Source: Prionace glauca
Taxonomy: Eukaryota > Chordata > Chondrichthyes > Carcharhiniformes > Carcharhinidae
Assembly (NCBI GenBank): GCA_037974335.1
Contig: CM075732.1
Span: forward strand, 99,841,789-99,905,788
Length of the DNA: 64,000 bases
Direction of reading: 5' to 3'
Position 1 is the stretch's first letter, and each line of letters starts with the position of its first letter. Position numbers and translations under genes: made by a program. The notes beneath the pieces are model-generated. The model made no database searches. It saw only the letters and a program-made list of their open reading frames with translations, and was not told where the DNA came from. Positions 1 through 11,038 of the stretch are shown piece after piece.

Positions 1-740
1 CCTATTGCCGCTGAGTGGGGGTAAGGGTGTGATAGCTAGGTAGTGGCGGTGCCATTGTAAAAGACGAAATATCCTGCTCCTGTGTACAGACGTCTCAGCA
101 CAATCCTGCCACTCCCCTTGAGATCGAACCCGATGGGAGGTCTCATCTGTCCCCAAGAGAAGGGATCCGGAGTCTGTACATGGTGGTGTAGGCTTTCACC
201 CCTCTGCATTAATCTGTTTTATCTGAAAGTCCCGACTGTGAGTGTGAAGGTGGGTGCCATTCATACGTCCGCCAGTCAGGTTTCCCCTTTGTTTCAAGGC
301 TGTACATGAGGACTCCAAACATTTACAGATTACCTCCTCTCTACGGGCTTCATTAATGCTGATGACAATGTTTCCCAGGGCAGGGATCATCTTGGCACAC
401 ATAAATTTACCCCCTGGGAGAAGGGTAGCGTGCTATAGTGGAGACTCCACAGAGGGAGTCGTGGGCCTGTACGAACCAATTTCCCAGAGTGTCTTCTAAT
501 TCCTTGAATGGAAACAGACCCCCTCCCTATACATCTGCATTGTCACCCCACAAGCCTTGCCCATCCCTGAACATGCTCCCCAGGAGCGGGGGTGTTCTGT
601 GGAATCAGCCCTTTCACCCATGCTTCCCTATAGCAGGAAGCGTTATAGAGGGGCTGATACCCCTCATCTTCCTCCTGCCCTTCACAAGTGACAAGCTCGA
701 TAATTGCAGGGGAGTCCCTATTTATTTTGCAGGTTCAATA
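1..740. other. Unrecognised stretch at window start
   Basis: No repeat family, V-type exon or convincing gene is recognised here. Only short open frames occur. It might be a continuation of the minus-strand retroviral fossil further right, but no motif supports that. Confidence 0.3.
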
Positions 741-744
741 AGAG

Positions 745-1125
745 GGTTCAATAATGATGAATAGGATGGATAGGATAGAGGTGGAGAGACTCTTCCCGCT
801 CAGAAAGGACAGTAGGACTAGGGGGCACAGCCTCAAGATAAAGGGGGGGCGGTTTAGAACGGAGTTGAGGAGGAACTTCTTTACTCAAAGGGTGGTGAAT
901 CTCTGGAATTCTCTGCCCGTTGAAGTGGTGGAGGCTGCCTCGCTAAATATTTTTAAGACTCGGGTTGATGGTTTCTTGATAAGAAAGGCGATTAAGGGTT
1001 ATGGGGAGAGGGCGGGAAGGTGGAACTGAGCCACGACAGATCAGCCATGATCTTATCGAATGGCGGGGCAGGCTCGAAGGGCTAGATGGCCTACTTCTGC
1101 TCCTATTTCTTATGTTCTTATGTAT
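745..1125 (+). mobile_element. CR1-clade LINE, 5'-truncated, subfamily A 3' end
   Basis: The open frame at 754-1029 encodes the C-terminal end of a CR1-type ORF2, with FFTQRVVNLWNSLPVEVVEA and the end KGYGERAGRWN. The untranslated tail runs through an ATCAGCCATGATCTTAT block and finishes in the ATGTTCTT-type short repeat that marks this LINE's 3' end. I call this tail type subfamily A; it recurs many times in the window. The copy is heavily 5'-truncated, as is usual for CR1. Confidence 0.9.
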
Positions 1126-1689
1126 GGTGTGCCTGATGTAGGGTCCCACTGCAGTAATCTGTCTTGGTCACATTTCATTACCCAAAAATATCTGGGTCCC
1201 TGCACACAGTGACATCCCCTAGACAGAGATGATGGATCTGATTAGGCTGGCTGATTTTACTCGTGCGCCACTTTCCCCGACCCCCAGCACAGACCGCCAA
1301 GCCGATGGGCCCCAAGAGTATCTTTTCCGGTTCTATTCTGGTTTACCCTCGCTCAATCACTACCTGGAAAAAAGCATAGCGAACAAGCGTCAAAGATCAC
1401 ATCGCAGCAGCTGATTCCTAGGTTTAACCTTCTGGACTGGTCATCTGTAAAGTCCTCCACCATGACATCCTCTACCCCCCCCCTCCCCGTCTCTTTTTAT
1501 GATCGGTTTGCCTGATCACAGTGGTGAAGGTGGGCCCACAGATCGCATTCCGTATCCACCGTGGGGGTGGTTAGCAAGACTTGGAACACGTCCTCCCACT
1601 GCCAGTATTTTAATACAACACAATAATTAAGATCTTGGCAAATCAAAATAAATGGAGTAGATCACAAGTAGAAAATGTCATCTTGTATA
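1126..1689. other. Unrecognised stretch between LINE and retroviral fossil
   Basis: No known repeat or gene is recognised. It directly follows the integrase-like part of the minus-strand retroviral fossil in that element's direction, so it may be decayed element sequence. Confidence 0.3.
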
Positions 1690-3320
1690 CACCTCTCGCA
1701 GTAAAATTGTAACGACAGTTGGTGCCTTGTTATCCAATGGAGGATACTCTTCAATCCATTTACTGAAGACATCAACAATCACTTAGACATATTTATACCC
1801 TTGACATCTCTGCAACTCAATGAAGTCCCTCTGCAGGGTCTCAAAGGGGCCCGATGGTAGGGGAGTTTTACCCGGATTGCAGGGCGCACCCTTACCCGGA
1901 TTCTGCTGTTGGCATATCAGGCAGTGGCGTCTTAGGCCCTGCGCCATTTCCTGTAGGGGAGAAGGCCACCAGTGTTTAAGAAGTAAGTCACTAAGAGACC
2001 GTGCACCACAGTGAGTTGCAAAGTGTACACAATCGATCACCCAGAGAGCCAAAGTGTCAGACATACACGTTTGGTTCTCGGGGATGATCCAGACTCTGGA
2101 TTCTGGATTCTGGACTCTGGATTCTGGATCACCCCACAGCCCAGTGCATTCCATAAATCTTATTTGCGAGGAGAGGCCTCTTGTTGTATTCTAAGAACAT
2201 CATCGATGGTTGGCGTAGGTTTCTCAGGAACAGACTGACCTGTCCTTGTCCGGAATTTTGCCCTGCCTCATCGTTCAGGGGCACAATCATCTGACAAAGT
2301 TTGGAAGCAGTTTTATTTAGCACTCCTCATCCTTGTTTGTCTCCTGCTGGGACACTTCTTGCTGTAATGACCCAGGCGGACACAGTTAAAACAGTCAACG
2401 GACCTGGCATTCCCCTGCATCTTATTTCCACCCCGATCAGTCCCACGGCACGGTAGCACAGTGGGTTAGCACTGCTGCTTCACAGCTCCAGGGTCCTGGG
2501 TTCGATTCCCAGCTCGGGTCACTGCCTGTGTGGAGTTTGCACATTCTCCTCGTGTCTGCGTGGGTTTTCTCCGGGTGCTCCGGTTTCCTCCCACAGTCCA
2601 AAGATGTGCGGGTTAGGTTCATTGGCTATGCTAAAATTGCCCCTTAGTGTCCTGGGATGTGTAGGTTAGAGGGATTAGCAGGTAAATGTGTAGGGATATG
2701 GGGATAGGGTCTGGGTGGGATTGTGCTCGGTGCAGACTCGATGGGCCGATGGGCCTGTTTCTGCACTGTAGGGTTCTATACATCCTGTTTCTAAGGGTTG
2801 ATCTTGGGGCAGATGAGACCTGGTTATCCCTGTCATCCGATTGTGTAGATCATCGTCTGAGTCACGGTCAGTGAGTTTAATGCTGTCCATCATGTTATTA
2901 ACCTCAGAAACCTCAGGATCCTTAAGGGACTGTTTTTTGTATAATGATTCCTTTATCAATATTTCAACCAGTTTCGGAGTTCCTCCTTCCATTAATTAAA
3001 TTCCTAATTTCACGGCATCCTCCTGCCAATTGGATAGGAGGCTTTGTTCTTTCATTTCCTGACAATATTATAACCATAAGTCAATAAGATTCTTTGTCTT
3101 CCTTCCCATATTTTTTTTGCCAAATTTGTTGCTGTGCAGCTTTAAGGAGTTGAATGTTTTTGGTACCTCCTGGGGGGCCAGTCAGATGGCCCTAATTAAT
3201 GGGTCAATGCCCCCGACAATTGTCTTAATTTCATGGCTTTATCCGGATATTTTTCGCAAGGAGTTTGTAGGGCTGAATCCCCATGATTAGCCTTGTCTAA
3301 ATAATTTCCCATTTCAAAAT
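1690..3320 (-). mobile_element. Endogenous retrovirus fossil (gag-like and integrase-like parts), broken
   Basis: Read on the minus strand, about 2340-2450 holds a CX2CX4HX4C zinc knuckle typical of a retroviral nucleocapsid. Sequence at about 2790-3320 reads as degraded gag-like protein. Minus-strand 1783-2154 encodes an integrase-like segment with the paired His and paired Cys (CLICQQQ) of the zinc-binding domain, followed by the start of the catalytic core. A HE1 SINE (2449-2785) has inserted into it. The copy is old, incomplete and clearly non-functional. A gamma/epsilon-like (class I) affiliation is my best guess from the integrase segment. No LTRs were identified with confidence. Confidence 0.7.
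2449..2785 (+). repeat. HE1-type tRNA-derived SINE, near full length
   Basis: The head is tRNA-like, with box A TAGCACAGTGG and box B GGTTCGATTCC. It is followed by the family body (CCTCCCACAGTCCAAAGATG) and the tail GATGGGCCTGTTTCTGCACT. It is inserted in the retroviral fossil, so it is younger than that element. Near-identical copies lie at 24174 and 51244. Confidence 0.92.
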
Positions 3321-3329
3321 AACAGATTC

Positions 3330-4190
3330 CTACACCAGCTTAACACACTAACAAAAAATGATGACTAATTCTCACCAGTTTCCTAGTGACCCTCACCGAT
3401 CCACGGCGACCCTCAGTGAAGTACGTTTCTGGCCAATTATTCACTATTTCTCTTTTACCTCACCGTGTTTACAGTGACCCAAATAACAACGCGTCAACGT
3501 GGAGTTACCCGATCTGACAAATTAGCGGGTTATTCCGTCGGGATGGCTGGCGACAGCAAACGAAAGGTCGACAAACACCAGAAGTACAGGACAGAGGAAA
3601 ACCAAATGGTTGCAACAGCACTCACTCGGGTGGCCGATTCCTCAGTCCTGGTTCCGATGCCGTTCACTCTGACACTGTTTATTATCGTCCGCCGTCCTGT
3701 TGGAATCCCACTCCTGACACCGAATGACATTCTACAATTCAGCGCGCCTCGTCAGACTGGGTTCGACAAACTTCGATTCAACTCCAGATGTGCATCCACA
3801 GCATTTACTGATCAAACATTACGATGTTGGGTCAGTCTTCCTTTTACGATGAAGCAGGCAAACGGAACCCGCAGGGCCAAGGAGGGACTGACACTGCCTC
3901 GTGGTTTTAGCACAATACTTATAGGTTCTGCTAATGCATGTACGTAATCCGGCAATCTATTGGCTACAGCTTAGATATGCTCCTCATCAGTCGGAGTAAT
4001 ATTCTGCCCCATGCATCCCTCGTGCTAGCCTTCAATGACCGATCAGGTGACAAACATGTGACCGCATTCAGCTTATCACTAAACGGCAGGATGTGTTGTA
4101 TTGCGGAACAGGTATTATACCATTATCACTGCCAGCGTCTGGTACAATCAACTTCTGCAAATTCAATCATTGCCGTGTGCACCCATCCTC
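3330..4190. other. CpG-rich stretch with a 160-codon open frame
   Basis: Roughly 3465-3950 is clearly richer in CpG than its neighbours and is open on the + strand for 160 codons (3465-3947). The translation has no domain I recognise, no signal peptide and no zinc or Ig motif, so I do not call it a gene. It abuts the upstream (5') side of the minus-strand retroviral fossil, so it could be that element's leader or LTR. A CpG island, or a piece of host gene, is an alternative. Confidence 0.35.
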
Positions 4191-4194
4191 AATA

Positions 4195-4695
4195 CTACCA
4201 GAAGGATGTGGAGGCTTTGGAGAGGGGACAGAAAAGATTGACCAGGATGTTGCCTGGAATGGGGGGCAATAGCTGTGAGGAGAGGTTGGAGAAATGTTCT
4301 CACTGCAATGATGGAGGTTGAGGAGCAACCTGGTAAAAGTCTACAAGATTATGAGGGGCATGGACAGAGTGGATAGTCAGAAGCTTTCTCCCAGCGTGGA
4401 AGAGTCAATTACTCGAGGGCACAGGTTTAAGGTGCGGGGGGCAATGTTTAAAGGAGATGTAAGAGGCAGATTTTTTACGCAGAGGGTGGTGGGTGCCTGG
4501 AACTTGTTGCCAGGGCAGGTAGTGGAAGAGGAAACAGTAGTGAGTTTTAAGGGGCGCCTTGACAAATACATGATTAGGACATTCAAGGGATATGGTCCCT
4601 GAAGAGTAGAGGGTTTTAGTTAAGTGGGGCAGCATGGTTGGTACAGGCTTGGAGGGACCGAAGGGCCTGTTAATGTGCTGGAATTTTCTTTGTCC
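4195..4695 (+). mobile_element. CR1-clade LINE, 5'-truncated, subfamily D
   Basis: The translation in two frames gives the CR1 ORF2 C-terminus: QKDVEALERGQKRLTRMLPG, then YKIMRGMDRVDSQKLSPSVE and FFTQRVVGAWNLLPGQVVEE. The frame breaks near 4320, so the copy is dead. The tail ends in TTTGTCCTTTGTTCT. The same subfamily lies at 40490-40985. Confidence 0.85.
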
Positions 4696-4699
4696 TTTG

Positions 4700-5055
4700 T
4701 TCTAGTTGCAAGAATGTTTTATGAGAAAATCACATGATTTGATGGCGATGTCATGAGGTGTTGCACAGGCTGCTGTTTTAGTTTCAGTTTATACTCTGTG
4801 CAGGCAACATCTGTTTTAATAAACCTGTTGTGTGTTACTTTGAATCTACATGTGCAAACCATTGTTTTTTCCTTTTGACAGCCTCTAACATTGTTAGGAC
4901 ATTACAAGCTGCAACAGCCATCTCAGCAGAATGCATTCTGTTCGCTGAGAAATGATTTGTGAAAGTTTTACGTGTGACAATAGAACAGAATTTACTTCCC
5001 GAGAGTTTAAGAAATTCTCTGAGCAGTGCGACCAACGTTATCACCTCATCAACCC
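4700..5055. other. Unrecognised stretch
   Basis: AT-rich sequence with no recognised family. It may be an older part of the L2-like element that follows. Confidence 0.3.
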
Positions 5056-5365
5056 GAGCGGACACGGGTTTAGAGAATGACACATGCAGATGGTCGAGAG
5101 AAGCTTCTTCCGGAGAGAAAAAGATACAAAAGTCAGAGTTCACGTATCAGCCAGCTCAAGAACAGCTTCCTCCCTGCTGCTGTCAGACTTTTGAATGGAC
5201 TTATCTTGCATGAGGTTGATCTTTCTCTACACCCTCGCTATGACTATAACACTACATTCTGCACTCTTTCCTTTCCTTCTTTATGAAGGGTATACTTGTC
5301 TGTGAAGCGCGCAAGAAACAATATTTTTCACTGTATGTTAATACATGTTAATAAATCAAACCAAT
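5056..5365 (+). mobile_element. L2-like LINE 3' end
   Basis: The frame around 5077-5286 contains ISQLKNSFLPAAVRLLNG, the typical C-terminal signature of L2-type ORF2. The tail ends in AATAAATCAAACC, matching the AATC-type tail of the copy at 54592-55098. Reverse-strand tails of the same family lie at 44353 and 48611. Confidence 0.7.
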
Positions 5366-5756
5366 CTACATCTCTCAATCATCTTCAGAGCGTTTGGATG
5401 GAAGAAAATACAAGACAACTTCCTCTCGGTGACCAGGAGGAAGTAAGATAGTGAATCACTGGTGTACAGGTTGTCAATACTTCAATAAGCAGGGTAAACT
5501 GTAGGCTGCACATACGCAGGATGCAATTCAGGGAACCAGGAGCCCAGTAAATGATGTTGGTGAAGCTGTGAATCCAAAACCACGGGTCACCGAGTCGGAA
5601 CCTGAATAATTCAGAGCAGAGTGCGTATTCAAACTACACCAGAGCTGGTAAAGCAGAAACGCTCAAACATCAAGATTATCACTGGTCAGCGAGACAACAG
5701 CGACAGAATCAGTGCTTCATCACTGACAGTAACAAGTGATATTCAGCAACAATAGA
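5366..5756. other. Unrecognised stretch
   Basis: No gene or repeat recognised. Confidence 0.3.
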
Positions 5757-5920
5757 TCATAGAATCATAGAAACCCTACCGTGCAGAAAGAGGCCCTTCA
5801 GCCCATCGAGTCTGCACCGAACACAATCCCATAGGCCCTAGCCCCATATCCCAACATATTATACCCACTAATCCCTCCAACCTCCCCTATCCTGGACACT
5901 AAGGGGCAATTTCACTCGGG
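5757..5920 (-). repeat. HE1-type SINE, 3' part only
   Basis: The reverse complement matches the HE1 tail: ATCGAGTCTGCACCGAACAC and the GGACACTAAGGGGCAATTT block. The tRNA-like head is missing. Confidence 0.8.
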
Positions 5921-6319
5921 GCACTGGGTCCAATATCACCCACTCAGCACATCACTGAGAACAAAAACTATTACATCCACGGTATTGTCTAATCGACTGA
6001 GTGATATCACAACTAATAGAACACAATCTACAACAGAGTTTAAAGTTCAGAGTTAAAAACAAGAAAATAACTGGAACTTAAAGCTGATATAAAGAGGCAT
6101 CAGATTTTTTAAACAAAAGATTTTGTTTCTTTGATCGGATGTGGGTTCACTGGCTAAGCCATTTTTTTTGTTCAATAAATTTGAATGGGATAGAAACCCA
6201 AGACACGATTCGCATAGAGTCTCCCACCCTCCCCCCTCCTCTAATCTAAAAAGAAAAGACTTGGTGTGAGAGCAGGTAAGGTTTTTTCTTTCACTTCTTA
6301 GAAAGGGAAGTTAGCAGGG

Positions 6320-7100
6320 ATGGCAGTGCAATGTTCCTCCTGTGGGATGCTTGAGGTGAGGGACACCATTAGTGTCCCAGCGGAGTACACTCGCAGGAAG
6401 TGCCCCCAATTCCAGCTCCTTGAGGACCGTGTTAGGGAACTGGATGAACTCAGGATCATTCGGGAGGCAGAGACAGTTATAAGCTACAGGGAGGTAGTTA
6501 CTCTGAGAAATGAGGAAACTTGGGTGAATGTTAGAAGGGGTAAGAAGCAGTCAGTGTAGCGATCACTTGTGGCCATTCCTCTGTATAACAAGTATACCGT
6601 TTTGGATACTGTTGGGGGGGGGTGTGGAAACTCACTAGGGATAAGCCATGGGGTACAGATCTCTGGCACAGAAGGGAAGGGGAGGGAGGAATAGAGCATT
6701 AGTCATCGGGAACTCTGTAGTTAGGGGGACAGATAAGAGATTTTGTGGGAACAAGAGAGACTCGTGGTTGGTGTGTTGCCTCCCAGATGTCAGGGTCAGT
6801 GATGTCTTGCATCGTATTTTCGGGATCCTTAAGGGGAAGGGGGACCAGCCCCAAGTTGTGGTCCACTTAGGCACCAAAGACATAGGTAGGAAAATGGATG
6901 GGGATATAAGGCAGAAATTCAGGGAGTTAAGGTGGAATCTTAGAACTAGAATAGAGTTGTTATCTCTGGTTTGTTACCCGTGCCATGTGCTAGCGAGGAG
7001 AGGAATAGGGAGAGAGAAAGCAGTTGAACAAGTGGCTACAGGGATGGTGCAGGAGGGAGGAATTCAGATACCTGGAGAATTGGGGGTCATTCTGGGGTAG
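6320..7100 (+). pseudogene. CR1 ORF1 remnant (zinc-knuckle-like and SGNH-esterase-like)
   Basis: 6320-6559 encodes CSSCGMLEV followed by a short acidic and basic heptad-like stretch (QLLEDRVRELDELRIIREAE). This fits the Cys-pair plus coiled-coil start of CR1 ORF1. A second frame, 6648-7100, encodes VIGNSVVRGTDKRF and later VVVHLGTKDIGRKMDG. These match SGNH-hydrolase block I (G-x-S) and block V as known in CR1 ORF1. In this copy the usual Asn of block V is replaced (GTKDIG instead of GTNDIG). The two parts lie in different frames, so the ORF is broken. Confidence 0.8.
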
Positions 7101-7317
7101 GTGGGACCTCTGCAAACGGGATGGTCAATACTTGAACCAGAGGAATACCAATATCCTGGGGGGTGGAAATTTGCTAATGTTCTTCGGGGGGGTTTAATCT
7201 AATTCAGCAGGGGGATGGGAAGCTGAATTGTAGCTCAATGTACAGGAAGTTGAGAGTTGTGAGGTCATGAATAAGGTTTCAAGGTCGCAGGAGTGTACCG
7301 GCAGGTAGGAAGATGGT

Positions 7318-9450
7318 TTGAAGTGTGTCTACTTCAATGCCAGGAACATCCGGAATAAGGTGGGTGAACTTACTGCCTGGGTTGGTACCTGGGATTTCAA
7401 TATTGTGACCATTTCAGAGACACGGATAGAGCAGGGACAGGAATGGTTGTTGCAGGTTTCCGGGTTTCGATGTTTCAGTAAGATCAGGGAAGATGGTAAA
7501 AGAGGGAGAGGCGTGGCATTGTTAGTCAGGGACAGTATTACGGTGGCAGAAAGGGCGTTTGATGAGGACTCGTTTACTGAGGTAGTATGGACTGAGGTTA
7601 GAAACAGGAAAGGAGAGGTCACACTGTTGGGAGTTTTCTATAGGCCTCTGGAAAGTTCCAGAGATGTAGAGGAAAGGATTGCAAAGATGATCTGGATAGG
7701 TGCGAAAGTAACAGGGTAGCTGTTATGGAGGATTTTAACTTTACAAATATTGACTGGAAAAGCTATAGTTTGAGTACTTTAGATGGTCAGTTTTTGTCCA
7801 ATGTGTGCAGGAAGGTTTCCTGACACAGTATGTAGATAGGCCAACAAGAGGTGAGGCTACATTGGATTTGGTACTGGGTAATGAACCAGACCAGGTGTTA
7901 GATTTGGGGTTGGTGAGCACTTTGGTGATAGTGACCACAATTCGGTTACGTTTACATTAATAATGGAAAGGGATAGGCATATACCGCAGGGCAAGAGTTA
8001 TAGCTGGGGGAAAGGAAATTATGATGCAATTAGGTGAGATTTAGAATGCATAGGATGTGGAAGGAAACTGCAAGGGGATGGGCACAACTGAAAGGTGGAG
8101 CTTGTTCAAGGAACAACTACTGCGTGTCCTTGATAAGTATGTACTTGCCAGGCAGGGAGGAAGTGGTCGAGCGAGGAGACCACGGTTTACTAAAGAAGTT
8201 GAATCTGTTGTGAAGAGGAAGAAGGAGACTTGTGTCAAGATGAGATGTGAAGGCTCAGTTAGGGAGCTTGAGAGTTACAAGTTAGCCGGGAAGGACCTAA
8301 AGAGAGAGCTAAGAAGAGCCAGGAGGGGACATGAGAAATCTTTGGCAGGTTGGATCAAGAAAAACCCTAAAGCTTTCTATAGGTCTGTCAGGAATAAAAG
8401 AATGACTCGGGTAGGATTAGGGCCAGTCAAGGACAGTAGTGGGAAGTTGTGCGTGGAATCTAAAGAGATAGGAGAGGTGCTAAATGAATATTTTTTGTCA
8501 GTATTCACACAGGAAAAAGACAATGTTGTCGAGGAGAATACTGAGATACAGGCTATTAGATTTGATGGGATTAAGGTTCATAAGGAGGAGGTGTTAGCAA
8601 TTCTGGAAAGTATGAAAATAGGTAAGTCCCCTGGGCTGGATGGGATTTATCCTAGGATTCTCTGGGAGGCTAGGGAGGAGATTGCAGAGCCTTTGGCTTT
8701 GATCTTTATGTCGTCATTGTCTACAGGAATAGTCATGATGTGGGTATGCCGGCGTTGGACTGGCGTAAACACAGTAAAAAGTCTGACAACACCAGGTTTT
8801 AGTCCAACCGATTGGACTAAAATCGGTTGGACTAAAACCTGGTGTTGTCAGACTTTTTACAGGAATAGTGCCAGAAGACTGGAGGATAGCAAATGTTGTC
8901 CCCTTGTTCAAGAAGGGGAGTAGAGACAAACCTGGTAATTATAGACCAGTGAGCCTTACTTCTGTTGTGGGTAAAATTTTGGAAAGGATTATAAGAGATA
9001 GGATTTATAATCATCAAGAAAGAAATAATTTGATTAGGGATAGTCAGCATGGTTTTGTCAAGGGTGGGTCGTGCCTCACAACCTTATTGAGTTCTTTGAG
9101 AAGGTGACCAAAGAGGTGGATGAGGGTTAAGCAGTTGATGTGGTGTACATGGATTTCGGTAAAGCGTTTGATAAGGTTCCCCACGGTAAGCTATTGCAGA
9201 AGATACGGAGGCATGGGATTGAGGGCGATTTAGCAATTTGGATCAGAGATTGGCTAGCTGTAATAAGACAGAGGGTGGTGGTTGATAGGAAATGTTTATC
9301 CTGGAGTTCAGTTACTAGTGGTGTACCTCAATGATCTGTTTTGAGCCACTGCTGTTTGTCCTTTATATAAATGACCTGGATGAGGGTGTAGAAGGATGGG
9401 TTAGTAAATTTGCGGATGACACTAAAGTTGGACGAGTTGTCGACAGTGCG
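7318..9450 (+). pseudogene. CR1 ORF2 remnant (AP-like endonuclease and reverse transcriptase)
   Basis: 7318-7719 encodes the start of the endonuclease (NARNIRNKVGELTAW, the ISETR motif with the metal-binding Glu, and GVALLVRDS). 8057-8923 encodes the linker and reverse transcriptase N-terminus (KIGKSPGLDGIYPRILWEA). 8868-9107 gives PEDWRIANVVPLFKKGS and FVKGGSCLTTLL. 9140-9334 carries YMDFGKAFDKVPHGK (motif A) and the start of motif B (TSGVPQ). FADDTK (motif C) follows at about 9407. Several frame changes separate these pieces. The family member is defunct. Confidence 0.88.
8734..8857. repeat. Foldback (long inverted-repeat) element with 12-bp target duplication
   Basis: The left arm contains GCCGGCGTTGGACTGGCG, CAGTAAAAAGTCTGACAACA and CCAGGTTTTAGTCCAACC. 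The right arm is its inverted copy and is truncated at GACTTTT. The direct repeat TACAGGAATAGT flanks it at 8722-8733 and 8858-8869, and removing the insert restores the reading of the CR1 ORF2. Relatives lie at 19268, 30258 and 38571. Confidence 0.85.
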
Positions 9451-9455
9451 AGTTT

Positions 9456-10229
9456 GAGTTTGTTTGCTTTATTTAATGTTTCTCTTAATTTTATTTGAAA
9501 TGTAGTTTTCTAACCATATTTTCTGGTGCATTGCCTATCTGAGTTAACTCTCCCTCCTTGCTTCTTGTGCTTTCATAATCAAGGATCCTATTGGAAACTG
9601 ATAGGGATAAATTCCATAATTCCTTGAAAATTGATAAAATTATCATCTTCCATTGGGCCGGATTGGGCAAACTGATTTGCAGACTCAACCTCCCTGGGGT
9701 CAGGAGCCTAAAGGCAAGGGGGCAGGATTCAGGACTGATGGTCAGAAATTCCAAGGATGGTTTTCCCAACCGAGACATTAACTGGGATACATTCAATCTG
9801 CTGTCTTCTTCATATCCCCCTCAATATTACAACAGGATTTCCATTGGGAAGCTCACATCACCAGTACCAATCAGATCAGTAACAACAGTTACAAAATTCT
9901 CCGCCAAAATTCGAGGAACTGAAGGTTTCAAACTTCTGTCAAATTCACTTCAACCTTCAGCATTTGGACATCAAGCCTCCTCCTCAATGACTGTCCCCTC
10001 AGAAGAACATTCTTCCACCTCTGGCTCTCATTTACATCGCCAGGACTAAATATTGGGATTGGGGTTTGGGAAAAGTGTTTGGGTGGAGACTATTTCCATG
10101 GGAAAGATCAAGTTCCTGGCAGACGTTAAAGGAGCCTGATGGCTTTTGGGATAATAATTCCGGAACAGTTTGGCAACGGCGAATTTGAGGTAGCCATCCC
10201 CTCAGTTTAACATCCCAAAGTGAATGGTC
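9456..10229. other. Unrecognised stretch
   Basis: There is a 152-codon open frame (9591-10049, +) without recognisable domains. No repeat family is recognised. I do not call a gene. Confidence 0.3.
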
Positions 10230-11038
10230 GGTCTGTACTCGTTGGAGTTTAGAAGGCTGAGGGAGGATCTCGTAGCGACGTATAAGATAATGAAGGGGAT
10301 GGATAGGGTAGAGGTAGAGAGATTCTTTCATAAGAACATAAGAACATAAGAAATAGGAGCAGGAGTAGGCCATCTGGCCCTTCGAGCCTGCCCCGCCATT
10401 CAACAAGATCATGGCTGATCTGTCGTGGCTCAGCTCCACCTTCCCGCCCTCTCCCCATAACCCTTAATCCCTTCTCTTATCAAAAACCCATCAACCCGTT
10501 TCTTAAAAATATTTAGCGAGGCAGCCTCCACCACTTCAACGGGCAGAGAATTCCAGAGATTCACCACCCTTTGAGTGAAGAAGTTCCTCCTCAACTCTGT
10601 TCTAAACCGCCTCCCCTTTATCTTGAGGCTGTGCCCCCTAGTCCTACTGTCTTTTTTGAGCGGGAAGAGTCTCTCCACCTCTATCCTATCCATCCCATTC
10701 ATCATCTTATACGTCTCAAGGACAGCAGGACTAGAGGGCACAGCCTCAAGATAAGGGGAGGGGGGCAGTTTAGATCAGAGTTGAGGAGGAACTTCTTCAC
10801 TCAAAGGGTAGTGAATCTCTGGAATTCTCTGCCCGTTGAAGTGGTGGGGGCTACCTCGCTGAATATATTTAAGTCACGGGTAGATAGGTTTCTGATAGAC
10901 AGGGGAATTAAGGGTTATGAGGAGAAAGCAGGAAAGTGGAACTGATCCACTTCAGATCAGCCATGATCTTATTGAATGGCGGGGCAGGCTTGAAGGGCTG
11001 GATGGCCAACTCCTGCTCCTATTTTTTATGTTCTTATA
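10230..11038 (+). mobile_element. CR1 LINE subfamily A copy, split by an opposite-strand CR1
   Basis: 10230-10328 reads GTACTCGTTGGAGTTTAGAA and the YKIMKGMDRVEVERFF region. The copy resumes at 10720 with GGACAGCAGGACTAGAGGGC and runs to the subfamily A tail at about 11038. The middle (10329-10719) is a separate inverted copy inserted into it. Confidence 0.88.
10329..10719 (-). mobile_element. CR1 LINE subfamily A fragment nested in a + strand copy
   Basis: The minus-strand frame 10430-10741 encodes YKMMNGMDRIEVERLFPLKK and FFTQRVVNLWNSLPVEVVEA. The 3' tail with repeated AAGAACATAAGAACAT lies at 10329-10350. It is younger than the + strand copy it interrupts. Confidence 0.9.

Larger units (their letters stand above)
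6200..9455 (+). mobile_element. Long CR1-clade LINE with ORF1 and ORF2 remains
   Basis: This is the most complete LINE in the window. It has an apparent 5' untranslated region (about 6200-6319), ORF1 remains (6320-7100), and ORF2 with endonuclease (from 7318) and reverse transcriptase (8057 to about 9450). It is cut off shortly after the FADDTK motif, so the 3' end is absent. A foldback element (8734-8857) is inserted in the reverse transcriptase region. Several frame changes and stops show that it is dead. Confidence 0.9.

Noticed and set aside
2449-2530. Functional tRNA gene at the SINE heads
   Set aside because: The A and B boxes belong to HE1 SINE heads; the sequence does not fold to a complete tRNA and continues into the SINE body.
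9591-10049. A 152-codon + strand frame as a gene
   Set aside because: No domain, no splice signal pairing and no neighbouring gene evidence.
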